NCBI GenBank assembly: GCA_014338405.1
Contig: JTDE01002107.1
Span: forward strand, 1-64,000
DNA from: Paragonimus skrjabini miyazakii
Lineage: Eukaryota > Platyhelminthes > Trematoda > Plagiorchiida > Troglotrematidae
DNA length: 64,000 bases
Direction of reading: 5' to 3'
The translations under genes were made by a program, and so were the position numbers. Below, piece after piece: positions 1 to 9,860 of the stretch. The notes beneath the pieces are model-generated. The model made no database searches. It was not told the origin of the DNA and saw only the letters and a list, made by a program, of their open reading frames with translations. Numbering within the stretch: the first letter of the stretch is position 1; each line of letters starts with the position of its first letter.

Positions 1-1461
1 GTACTACACTGGGAGAACCCCGGCAAAATCTGCTGAGGACTGTTACTTTTCCAAATAACCCTAATTCGATGATGGTGTGCAAGTATGACGCTGCTGAACA
101 GTCTCGACCAAAATGTACGTTCGGAGTTGTAAAATTAAATCCTGGGTGATAAAGTGTGATGAGAATCTATTTCTTTGTTCCGTATTGCACCAATTAACAT
201 TCAGTTTGTGACTTTGTATGTGTCCATATGATCATCCAATGAGTGACTATGATTTGTTTAATACTGTTGTACATCCATAAATTCGGCTGCTTGTCTCATG
301 AATAGGAACTGCTTACTGCAACCAGTGCGAGGTCTTCTGCTTATGACTTGCGTGGAGGTTTCAATCCTAGTACGATTCCAAGGGCTATTCGAAGTCCCTA
401 ATTCCGAGTATTGCAGAAACATTGCTGTCAAATTACTATCCGGTTATCTTCTGACCCAAGCAAGATTTGTTAATCGTCTATGGTGTTCTTACTGTACACC
501 TCAAGTGTATGCCGTGAGGGTTTGTTTCCCCGACTCGATTAGAACACCCGTTGGTGTAGGTTGTCGCACAGTTAGAAATTTTGAGCAATATGTGCGTCCC
601 CACTATGTGCCACACTGAACTAGTGTAAACCATTTGGTCTGGACAATTCTGGTAGAACAATATCGGAGAAGCCCCATAGGTCATCTTAAACTGATGTCGA
701 GTCATATAACAATGACATTGAGACACGAAAACGTCATATAGTGACATCTTATCATTGAGACGGTTTACTTCCCAATGGAAATCTTTGTAAATCGAGATGT
801 TCCGATCGACTGAATGGACGGTTACTACACTGAACGAACTGGGTTCTATTCTTTCGTAACATCGGTTAAACGTCTTCCAGGTTGCACGGCATAGTGTTAC
901 TGCAGTTTGATGTATTCTTAACTGAATGCTGTCGTACTAACTATTGTTCACTTCTTTGATATTGATAGCTTTTGGTGGGGGATTATGACGGTGTGTTTGG
1001 TAGAATCTGTCAGCGATCTGTAGATTTTGATTTATGAGAATAAAGTACTTTGGAAGCTCCTCTTTATCTGCGTGGAGGAGGTGACACCTTGCTACAACAT
1101 CATACTGTGTATATCTGCCTTAGTCGCTGTCTGTATAGCTAGAAAGTCTAGAGAAGGACGGCGAATCCGAAATCTATTCCTAATTCGTTATCAGTCTTAA
1201 CATCAACGTTGCAGCCACCATCTTCACGCTTGAATCACGGGTTATCACAAGGAGGCGGCCATAAGATTGTCATTTTCCACGTGATCGTAATTTACGCTCC
1301 AGTCACATGACTGCTTCATTTGGTGTGCACACTTGTCAAACGATGTCCTTTTTGATGTCACAACAATTAGCGTATGCTATTGCTTCTTTAACTAGTGTCA
1401 ATGTAGAATAAACATCTTTTATTGTAATCGGTACACGGTTTATTGGCCATATTGCGGGTAA
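1..1461. other. No gene recognised
   Basis: Open frames here are short, overlap on both strands and show no domain I can name. I see no RNA gene, long repeat or simple-sequence tract. Confidence 0.5.
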
Positions 1462-1679
1462 GTAGTGGGGAATTTTGCTCTATGTAAATTGAACATCACA
1501 ATTGTTCATAGCTGTTGCATTCTCATAGACGTTTCATCCAGTCCCTTACGAATAGAAGCGTAATACTCGAGTTTCGCGCCTGTTGGAGCACATCAGTAGT
1601 GCATATCCTTGGCACGGCCGGCAGTTCGACTTAGGCCGCGTTTTCATGATGCGACCATGTTGACCACTGTGCCGCTGAC
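1462..1679 (-). repeat. tRNA-like/hammerhead repeat, copy A (one inverted half)
   Basis: This is one arm of the repeat family best seen at 27913-28565. Read on the minus strand it runs tRNA-like domain (about 1612-1679), hammerhead (1558-1602), then a tail ending at a degenerate terminus near 1462 (GTAGTGGGGAATTTTG on the plus strand). The tRNA-like part keeps an A-box-like segment (CACAGTGGTCAACATGG) and a B-box-like segment (AGTCGAACTGCC). The partner arm and central part are missing, so this is a truncated copy. It lies 330 bp from copy B. Confidence 0.75.
1558..1602 (-). ncRNA. Decayed hammerhead ribozyme, copy A
   Basis: On the minus strand the order is GCACTA (stem I), CTGATGT in place of CTGATGA, a variable stem II, GAAAC, a TCGA loop, GTA at the cleavage site, then TTACGC. 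The A9 core position has become T and the second strand of stem I pairs poorly with the first, so self-cleavage is unlikely. GUA would itself be a permitted cleavage triplet. The homology is clear from the intact copies at 28 kb. Confidence 0.7.
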
Positions 1680-2008
1680 TGCACATGAAGCACGACTGTA
1701 TTATCACGTTGTCCCAGAGCGCAGACATATTCGCGGGTTCTTTCAGGTAAGTGCCTGGCACTGTGACCTATGTATGCTGAACCACGGGAACAGTCAAATT
1801 CTCGAGAAATAGACAACATTATTAGATACGTTATTTTTCAAATTCAGTGGCACCACCCGTTTTGAGTGGTATATGCTGATAGGGCTTGCGGCATGATAGG
1901 TCGTGGCGATCCTTAGTATGAATGTCCATCTCGAAAAGTCCACCAACAGCAGTATGCAAAAAGGACAACCGCGACCCTTAGTGGGCACCGTCCATAAGAA
2001 AAACTTGG
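1680..2008. other. Spacer between repeat copies A and B
   Basis: About 330 bp with only short overlapping frames and no recognised domain. It may contain decayed repeat sequence, but I could not align it to the other copies. Confidence 0.4.
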
Positions 2009-2486
2009 GTAGTAGAGGATTTTGGTTTATTCATATAGATTAAACATCACCCATCCACTGCATTCCCGTAGACTTTCCAGTCGGTCGCTTTCGAAAATAA
2101 TCCCCTACTATTCATGAGTCATCAAAATACCGCTCAACAAGTCAATGATTTCTGTGATTTTAACTTGGAGAGAAGTCCTAGTCGAGGGGTCATTGATTAG
2201 AGTTGACAGAACAGTTACTGTCTCCTCTCGAAGCGATCGGACAATCGGAGCATTACTCACAACTGATTGTTGTTGAGAATTCACACATACTGATTCGGTC
2301 GTCTAATGTGAGGTCAATAGCCCAGTGGTCAACACGATTGCCTTATGAAGGCATGGCCGGAGTTCTAGTCCCGGTCGTGGTAGGAATATGCACTACTGAA
2401 GAGCTCTAACAAGAATGAGACTCGAGTCTAACGCAACAGCTGTGAGTGATGTTCAAGTTACATGAGAAGCCAAAATCCTCTACTAC
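2009..2486 (+). repeat. tRNA-like/hammerhead repeat, copy B, with perfect 17-bp terminal inverted repeats
   Basis: The element is bounded by GTAGTAGAGGATTTTGG at 2009-2025 and its exact reverse complement at 2470-2486. The left inverted arm is cut short near 2095, before the tRNA-like and ribozyme parts. It joins a full plus-strand unit made of a central region, a tRNA-like domain (about 2313-2382) and a hammerhead (2390-2434). The tail after the ribozyme is partly deleted. I saw no target-site duplication. Comparison with the 28 kb copy shows the same head-to-head plan. Confidence 0.8.
2390..2434 (+). ncRNA. Decayed hammerhead ribozyme, copy B
   Basis: The order is GCACTA, CTGAAGA (position 7 is free in hammerheads, so this core half is acceptable), a variable stem II, GAGAC where GAAAC is needed, TCGA, GTC, TAACGC. 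The A14 core position has become G, and stem I has two mismatches (TAACGC instead of TAGTGC). It is probably inactive. Confidence 0.75.
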
Positions 2487-3511
2487 TCACCAGTAAGATA
2501 CTAATGTTGTGACCGCAATAAACGCTTGGTGTGCAAAGTTGTTTATTGCATTGAATCCCGCACAGGTTATGTGAAAACATAGGACAACGAACGCGTGCAC
2601 TCACTTGCATGGCTGATGTGTATCCACACACACGGCAGTAGTACTTTGTCATTCACCATGGTGATGCGTCTCCTGTACAGCATACACAACGTTCCAACAG
2701 TGTCTTTTAGTCCCTCGTCCTTCTGGCGTTGAGAACTGCCTCTCAGTTCCCGAATGTATGCAATATATCACTTACAAACGGGTGTGCATATTATACAACA
2801 TTAAGGGCAGTCGTGGCAAGCCTCCGTTATGAGCGCGGGTTTAGTTTAACAGTCTTTAAATAGTGTAGTTACCTATTGGAATGCAGCAGTCTCCTAGTCC
2901 TCCAGGTTGGGTGTTAGAAGAAGGTTGGCATCTTTTTCCGGAAAAAGAACAAGTTCTGGTACATTACCACCTAACCACTGCCTTACGGTGCAGGCAGTGG
3001 TTTGTCAGACCACTACCTATTGACCTGCCTGGCATGAGTGGGTGTGGTGGCCACACTGTCAAGTTTAGCCCAATCAGTCATCGAGATGCGCGAGCCGTCC
3101 CAACGCATCAAGGTCCAGTCTCGTTGTCCATAAAGATAGTGAAGGCCCTAACTTTCGTCAATCGTGGCGACGCAGACGTCTGACTGTCGACCGACAACAG
3201 GGTTTACGGGGCGTGTTTTGTTCTGCGAAACGGGGATATCACTGATTCGTGCAGAAGTCGAAGCTAGACTCTCAGTGTTCGACCCCTGTTGTCGCAGTCA
3301 GTTATGCTATCGCAAATGAGCTGACTTTATAAGCAACAGGACAGTTCATCGGAACGTACTTTAGAAGTGTGCAAGTTTGCGACTGATAACAAAATGTACA
3401 ATCTTCGCCGATTGGGTCATATGCTCCGTACATGTCGATGACGAGCCTGTACCGTAAGGTTGTCGACTCTTATTTTCCATTGATCTCCATTGTTTTTTCA
3501 ATAGAGGTAAC
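2487..3511. other. No gene; several small inverted repeats
   Basis: No coding region is recognised. There is an 18-bp perfect palindrome TCTTTTTCCGGAAAAAGA near 2931-2948. A hairpin has 10-bp arms at 2972-2981 and 2993-3002 (AACCACTGCC/GGCAGTGGTT). An imperfect inverted repeat pairs 3180-3202 with 3284-3301 (CTGACTG...CGACAACAGGG, with a 5-nt insertion in the left arm). Confidence 0.5.
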
Positions 3512-3829
3512 TGTTAGGAGACGCATCTCCTAACAAAGCAGCAAAGGTGATCGATCCGGCTTCGAGTTAACTAACATGTGATTTTAACTCACTCAGTCCA
3601 TTAAGCTCAATTAGATTGCAGCTGCGCGATCGAACGCCTGCACATCGTGTGAACTGTTCTCACGTGTGCATTTTCAAATGTCCCCCCACCCTCTGTTGGA
3701 CCTATAAATGTAGAGCCTCTGTGGCCTAATGGACTCGCCTCGTAATTTGCAAATAAACGCTGTTGCCGCACCTATTCTCCTTCTCGGTTCTGGGGGCAAA
3801 CGATTGAGTTCGTATTAAGGGGCGATCCA
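3512..3829 (+). repeat. 5' LTR
   Basis: It starts TG and ends CA. The first 24 bases form a hairpin with 10-bp arms (TGTTAGGAGA/TCTCCTAACA) around CGCA. A TATA-like CCTATAAATG lies at 3701-3710 and an AATAAA signal at 3752-3757, giving a normal U3-R-like order. The sequence after it (ATAACTGGCGACATCGGG) is where a primer binding site belongs, but I cannot assign the tRNA. Confidence 0.95.
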
Positions 3830-3873
3830 ATAACTGGCGACATCGGGTGCTACACACGTAACCTACGCGGACA

Positions 3874-5634
3874 ATGACAGTCTCAGTGGGAGAAATGAAA
3901 CTGATTCTGCAACAGCAACAGGCACAATTCGATGCAGCTCAACTGAAATTAATCGAAACACTAACGCGCAGCTTATCTCTGATGTCAGCAAATTCAAACG
4001 TCAAACCGGGTTCAACGGTGGACGCGATCACGGACAGCATTAATGAATTCGTTTATGATGCCGATGCCGGAGTGACATTCGAATCCTGGTTTAGCCGATA
4101 CGAAGATGTGTTCCGAGTGGAGTTGGCTGATATGGATGATACAGGAAAGGTGCGATTGCTTCTTCGCAAACTCAGTATGACCGAACACTCGAGGTTTACT
4201 GATTTCACTCTGCCGAAGATACCTTGTGATCTTAGTTTTAAAGAAACACTGAAGATACTGACAAATATTTTCGGAGAGCAATCATCCTTGTTCAATATCC
4301 GCTATCAATGCCTCAAGCTGATGAAAAATGAACATGAAGATTTTGTCACTTACGCGGGTACAGTCAACAGAGAATGTGAAAAGTTCAAGTTGAAAACAAT
4401 GACTGAAGATCAATTCAAGTGTCTGATATTCGTCTGCGGTCTTCAATCCACCCAAGATGCTGACATTCGTACCAGAATTCTGAACAAAATTGAACAGGAC
4501 CCTGACATGACTTTGGCATCTGTGACAGCGGAGTGCCAACGGTTGATTAATTTGAAACATGACACTGCTATGATTGAACAATCAGGGTTACCCTCAGTCC
4601 ATACCGTTTCGCAGCGGCCACACAACCGAAGAGCCGAGAAGCATGATATGAAGCCTTTATCCAAACCCCCAACTGCATGCTGGCAGTGCGGTGATTGGCA
4701 TTTTGTGCGGTTCTGTCCATTCAAACACCACAAATGCCAGAAGTGCAAAAGATTCGGACACAAGGAGACGTGCTACCATTCAACTCTGTCACCCAGAATC
4801 CTACCGTCGTCTTCAAGGAACCATCAGAAGAAACCGAAGAAACAATGTGCAAAGCTGAATTCCGTTTTGGCCACATTTAACCCCAGCTTCGCTGCACGCC
4901 GAAAGTACGTGTCGGTGAAAATTAATGGCAGTCCGGCACGTCTACAACTAGACACCGGTTTTGACGTCACGCTGATCTCGCGACAAACGTGGAACAGTAT
5001 TGGCCGTCCGACGTATAAGAGAACAGAACATTCAGCTCAGAATGCATCTGGAGAAAAACTGGCACTGATTGGTGAGTTAGACTGTGATATTGAATGCCGT
5101 GATGTCCATGCAAGTGGCACAGTTTATCTCACCGAGCATTCGAAATTGAATCTCCTGGGCTTGGACTGGATTGGGCGTCTGAAACTGTTGGACATGCCAC
5201 TCAACCAGTTGTGCAAAAACGTGAAATTGCAAGCCCCACTGCCAGATAAGAAACCCGATTGCGTTTATCAGAACCTACGTCAAAACATACGGTCACCGCC
5301 TAACCGTATGCAATCAATTGGCCAGACTAAACTATTTGTGAATACGTTCAAACGAGTCCCTCAAAAGGCCAAAGGGGAGGGATATACGACCGACATCCTC
5401 AAAGCGCCCTATCCTAATTACCGTACTACTCCAAATCGACAGATTCCGGAATGGAAATCTCGAGAAGAAGCTCTGATAGGACGCAGACTACAAACATCGA
5501 ATGATCTGCTACATCCTTCCAGGCCACCGGCGGTTAACAGTAATTTATCGATGGAACAGCAGTTCAATAGAAAACATGGAGCTCAATCCTCATTTACGTA
5601 CGCACGACTAACAAGCTCAAAGGGGAGGTGTTAG
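3874..5634 (+). CDS. Gag-protease polyprotein fused to the integrase C-terminal end (Ty3/Gypsy)
   Basis: The protein has 586 residues. The N-terminus is glutamine-rich, followed by a gag capsid-like region (about 30-240). Two zinc knuckles follow: C269-X2-C272-X3-H276-X4-C281 and C288-X2-C291-X4-H296-X3-C300. An aspartic protease carries the DTG triad at 360-362 within about 345-440, where gag would be matured. From about residue 468 the sequence matches the end of a Gypsy integrase core: an RSPP stretch, a GQ motif, FVNTFKR, and YRTTPN followed by the EALIGRRL block. In typical integrases the GQ motif is followed by A and the third catalytic Glu; here that Glu is Lys, so no integrase activity is expected. 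The start is the first ATG after the LTR, 44 bp in. The stop TAG lies inside the 3' LTR, so the frame covers the whole interior. No internal stops are present, unlike every other element here. Confidence 0.92.
   Translation: MTVSVGEMKLILQQQQAQFDAAQLKLIETLTRSLSLMSANSNVKPGSTVDAITDSINEFVYDADAGVTFESWFSRYEDVFRVELADMDDTGKVRLLLRKLSMTEHSRFTDFTLPKIPCDLSFKETLKILTNIFGEQSSLFNIRYQCLKLMKNEHEDFVTYAGTVNRECEKFKLKTMTEDQFKCLIFVCGLQSTQDADIRTRILNKIEQDPDMTLASVTAECQRLINLKHDTAMIEQSGLPSVHTVSQRPHNRRAEKHDMKPLSKPPTACWQCGDWHFVRFCPFKHHKCQKCKRFGHKETCYHSTLSPRILPSSSRNHQKKPKKQCAKLNSVLATFNPSFAARRKYVSVKINGSPARLQLDTGFDVTLISRQTWNSIGRPTYKRTEHSAQNASGEKLALIGELDCDIECRDVHASGTVYLTEHSKLNLLGLDWIGRLKLLDMPLNQLCKNVKLQAPLPDKKPDCVYQNLRQNIRSPPNRMQSIGQTKLFVNTFKRVPQKAKGEGYTTDILKAPYPNYRTTPNRQIPEWKSREEALIGRRLQTSNDLLHPSRPPAVNSNLSMEQQFNRKHGAQSSFTYARLTSSKGRC
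5619..5628 (+). other. Polypurine tract of the Gypsy element
   Basis: AAAGGGGAGG directly abuts the TG of the 3' LTR, the expected position for plus-strand priming. It also encodes the last codons of the fused frame. Confidence 0.85.
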
Positions 5635-5946
5635 GAGACGCATCTCCTAACAAAGCAGCAAAGGTGATCGATCCGGCTTCGAGTTAACTAACATGTGATT
5701 TTAACTCACTCAGTCCATTAAGCTCAATTAGATTGCAGCTGCGCGATCGAACGCCTGTACATCGTGTGAACTGTTCTCACGTGTGCATTTTCAAATGTCC
5801 CCCCACCCTCTGTTGGACCTATAAATGTAGAGCCTCTGTGGCCTAATGGACTCGCCTCGTAATTTGCAAATAAACGCTGTTGCCGCACCTATTCTCCTTC
5901 TCGGTTCTGGGGCCAAACGATTGAGCTCGTATTAAGGAGCGATCCA
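5629..5946 (+). repeat. 3' LTR
   Basis: It is the same length as the 5' LTR, with four substitutions at offsets matching 3643, 3796, 3810 and 3820. The last three lie near the 3' end. The flank begins TTAGC and does not repeat the 5' flank. Confidence 0.95.
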
Positions 5947-7639
5947 TTAGCAGCCTTCTCCATAATTTTTTTTATACGTTGCTGTGCTACTTCGTGGTGT
6001 ACTCTCAGGGCCAACGGCTTCCAAAGCAATCGAGCCCACGAGTGCGGTTCAAGGCTGAAAATATTGATGAACAAGGGACAGGTGTTGGATCGCCATCCTT
6101 AACACCAATACCTTGGTCCTTCTCATCGACGCTAGACTGTCACACAGCCATAGGAAAAAGTCACAATCTAGAAACAGAAGGGGGGATGGAAGGGATAGGA
6201 ATTAAGTGGGCGGAATACCATTGGATTATGACTTCAATAATTGTACGTGGTTGGCTCAAACTCTAATTGAGCAGAACGACACAGGCTCATATAACTTAAG
6301 ACAACCCCATGACAACACAGGTACAAACAAGGCTGTTGAACCAGAGGTCAAAGACGTCTCTTCCAGGGTCATTCGCCCTTTCCCAACAACCGCGAAAATT
6401 GTTCTAGCGGCCGCTGAGTAAGGCTGGCCACTACAGGTCATACAGCGACTAAAAAACTGTTCCCACAAAGCACTAACAGTTCGCCTAATGATGATCATAT
6501 TTCACTCGTCGAACGCATGGTCGTGTGGAAATAACTGCAAGCCTGTAGAACCCGTCACTTTCATATAGGACACACGGGGAACAATCATATGACGGTTCAA
6601 CCACATAGCTGTGTCAAAACAATCGAGTAAACTATCTACCATCGAAAAAAAGTATCATCGGACAGACCGTTTTCGACAGAGTACAAAAAAATAAATAATG
6701 ACTAGAAAGCTATTGGTGAATAAATAAGGGAACAATGTGGATGGAGAAGTGATTACTACTTTGCTGTGGTTAGGATCGTAAACGAAGTCAATATTTGTCG
6801 GACCGGGTCAGTGGGACGGAGACAAGTTGCTTCGCAGGCTGGGGACCGTTTTTGATGATGGGAGCTCCAGGATTCGAACAACCTGTTTTTGAATACACAA
6901 GTCCGAGTGACGAAGTTGGAGTGTGATCGATCGTCTTGGCTACCGACAGGAAGCGGTACTTGACCAATTTTTGCACGAATTTCTCCTCCGCCAATTCAAG
7001 ATAATTGTTGGTCGAACCAACACCAGATCTGGTCGCGACATCACAGTCAGATGCACTCAATGAATAGGGTTGCGCTCGATACATAAGTAACCCGACGAGT
7101 TGACAACCGGAGTAAAACTGCGCTTAGTCCTCCGAGTGCTATTACGAAACCGAAATCTCCAGTGAACCACGGACGCATTGGCAACACGTCACTGTTCCAC
7201 CTTGAGCAAGCGAAAACTCATATCCGAGCGTGCTTAACTCGGACGAAAGACATTCGGAGCCCGGTAGCAGTTCTGCGGTATTGAGAAGATCTGTTGGATA
7301 CGTTTCAACAAAGGAGAAGCTGCTCAACAACGTCTTTGTGAAGAGGTGTCAAATAAAGGTGGATCAGTAGTTCAGAAAGTTGGGAGAAAAGCCATATATA
7401 AGTGGTTCAAAAATTACGAGGAATTCCCATAACAGAGAGCGCCATCCGAAGAAAGACCACCGTTATTGGATAGTCAAGAAGGTTGAACTAAACAGGTGGT
7501 ACACGAAAGCCGGTAGATGCAAGCATTTCGTACTTACTTGTTAGTGTCAAATTTCCAACAACATGAATCGATTCTTTATATCGAACATTCAACGCAGCCG
7601 AACTTCGTGTATTTCTCGGATCCACAGGCTGCTTGTACC
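5947..7639. other. No gene recognised
   Basis: Open frames of up to about 98 codons occur on both strands, but none has a motif I recognise. Some could be decayed repeat, given the setting. No RNA gene was seen. Confidence 0.45.
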
Positions 7640-8006
7640 TTCAATCAAAGGAGACCAGCCTGTCGGTGCTATTTCACATGGTGTCTACCAATTCTGATGT
7701 GCCTACAAAGAAAGTTACGTAGGCAGAACCGAGAGGTGCTTGATCTCCAGAGTAAAGGAATATTCGTCTAAATGGGTGCAGAACTCCGTATCACGAAAGA
7801 ACGGCAATGTCGTTGAAACACGTAAACAACCATTTTCCGCAATCCTAACCCTTGGTCACGTTATCGAATCAGCCTGTGAATTCAGAATTTTATTACGTCA
7901 TTGTAATCCAAGATTCTTGCGGCTCGCTGAGGAGGTCGCAATTAGTCGGCTTAAACTGGCCTTGTATGTTCAGAAACAACTGTTCGTAAACTTGACCCTG
8001 CCCTGA
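7640..8006 (+). pseudogene. Penelope-like element, GIY-YIG endonuclease fragment
   Basis: After one frameshift the translation reads as the C-terminal endonuclease of a Penelope-like retroelement. A HGVYQF segment and an in-frame stop precede the SYVGRTER core (GIY-YIG). Then comes an EYSSKWVQ segment, a TLGHVIES segment (relatives have a GH pair here), and a C-terminal VQKQLFVNLTLP block before the stop at 8006. The pair of cysteines that usually precedes YIGRT is partly lost. No reverse transcriptase is seen upstream, so this is a 5'-truncated copy, a common outcome for these elements. The enzyme would nick target DNA to prime reverse transcription; this copy is broken. Confidence 0.8.
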
Positions 8007-9509
8007 ACTTAGTGACCTTTCCTAGCCCGCTGAGTGACTATCCATCCAACCCCCTAATTGCTCGATATAAAAAACCGATTCATATTATTGTAAATTTGGT
8101 ACTGACGAGTCAATAGGAAATGCCTCCATCTACAGGTTTTCTTATTCTAACTGTATTGTCCAAACTTTATGAAGGGAGCGAACTATTTTAAATTAAGCCT
8201 TTTTTAAAACGCGATTGACGCTCTTGTCTTTAAACTATCTTTGCTATACAACCTTTGTATCAGGTAATTATGGTCTAATAAGGGCAAAGTCCGGTAGCCG
8301 CTTCTTCAGTCCGTCAGGTCGTAGATCAGCGTTGATGGTGAATGTAATATTGCAGTGAAGATTCACGTTCTTTAGGCGTTGTAGTTGATTAGGCTTGCAT
8401 GATGTGACATGCATCCAGAAGTTCTGGTCAATGGCTTTTCCAAGGTTAGTTTATGGAAAAGATCCATTCCTGACATCGCTGGTGAATTACAGGGCGATGT
8501 GATTTATTACTTTCATTCCTAAGTGAAGGCTGATGAAAACTTTCCTAACGAGGACTGTTGGAATTAAATACAGATTGACATTGATGGAGTAATTGTTCTC
8601 TTATGTTTCCCAGTTGGTTTGGTTTATAAGTCCGAAATAAGCATATTATCCAGGAGGCTAAATGCTAACGGTTGACCGGGAGGTAAAATACTGACCCGCC
8701 AGATGACGATTCGCTTGATGTGGAGACCAGTGTAATTATAGAAGAGGCATAGAAGACACTGCATCAAATTGAAGGACCAGTATTTCCGGCTGTACATCTA
8801 TCGCAGAAATACATTAAAAGCACCATTGAATTCACCCCTATGTTGGCACCAAAGATTTATGAGAATGTATAAAAAGCAGCGCGCAGTCCAAGATATTTTT
8901 GTCAATGAGAAGTTCGCAAGTTAACATTTTGCACATTCATACACCCACTGAACGCACATTATGCTCAGGAATGAAGGCATCGCGTAAATTGGCAACAGGC
9001 ACACCGGACTGCTGTTTAGTGATTAGAATGAAGGGGTGGGAGTCTGCAGACGATGCGCGTTGTACGATTTCTACATTACAGTTATCTGAGGATGTATATG
9101 TGCGGATATGTACATGTACAGTGAACGCTTTCTGCGTACCGTAACGAAGATTCAATGGACTTTATCTATTTTCGTTCGAGCGACACTCCTTAGGAGAATT
9201 GTGGGGTTGGTTATATGGTGATGTACATTGATCCGTGTGAATGGCGATACCGAGCCAAGGCAAATTATGCTATCTAGTAAGCGGACGCAAGATAACACAC
9301 ACAATAGCCGCTGAGTGACGAACGTGTCTAACATTCTGTGCTGCCTTGAATTGGTGGGGCAAGCCCGAATACTGCGTTGATATGAATGGCTATGGTGACC
9401 AGGACTTCGGTTCTTCCAAGTTCATCTGTATCAGCTGGGCCAAAAAGAAGCCATAAATTTGCATGTCGCACTGCCGATTGCGTAGAACTGTTTAGACGGT
9501 GAGGCACAA
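8007..9509. other. No gene recognised
   Basis: Only short frames on both strands (for example 8899-9144), with no identifiable domain, tandem array or RNA gene. Confidence 0.5.
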
Positions 9510-9860
9510 TCGTGTGAGTATACAACTGGACTACATTTATAGTGGAAACACTGCCGTCTTCTAAATAAGGGAGGTGGGGTTAGAAAAAACACATGCAAAC
9601 AAAGGGCACTCCAGTTGCTCAATGGTTGACCGTGACCACCGGAATATAGTGCACTACAGTCGAAATACTAACAACAGTTCTCAGAAGCTTGGTGTAGCTT
9701 TGAATACGTACACTGTACTCAGCAGCAGCCGGAATGAAACGTTAGTATCCTATTCACCGCTCCCCCGAAAAAAACTGGCTTCTCGCTGTCAAGCCAGTCA
9801 GAGGCTCCAGGTAGAGTCCCCCAAACAAACTCTGTTTCCTTTTGTTCCACAGGCCAAACT
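9510..9860 (+). repeat. LINE 5' region fragment
   Basis: This stretch aligns with 20790-21150, the segment ahead of the endonuclease in the LINE at 20.6-24.3 kb. Shared landmarks are GGGTTAGAAAAA, a CAAA-rich block before GCACTCC, TTGACCGTGACC, and the later CCCCAA context. A 144-codon open frame at 9574-10008 overlaps it but has no recognised domain and is probably chance. Downstream endonuclease and RT parts are absent, so this copy is 3'-truncated or interrupted. Confidence 0.65.

Larger units (their letters stand above)
3512..5946 (+). mobile_element. Ty3/Gypsy LTR retrotransposon, internal-deletion derivative
   Basis: The element has two 318-bp LTRs that differ at four positions with no gaps, an internal region of 1799 bp, a polypurine tract against the 3' LTR, and one long frame. 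Reverse transcriptase, RNase H and the integrase catalytic core are absent. The frame passes from protease straight into the end of integrase, so RT to mid-IN was lost in frame. Near-identical LTRs point to a young insertion. The flanks show no target-site duplication (GTAAC before, TTAGC after), which suggests later recombination or flank loss. Any movement would need enzymes supplied by a complete relative. Confidence 0.93.
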
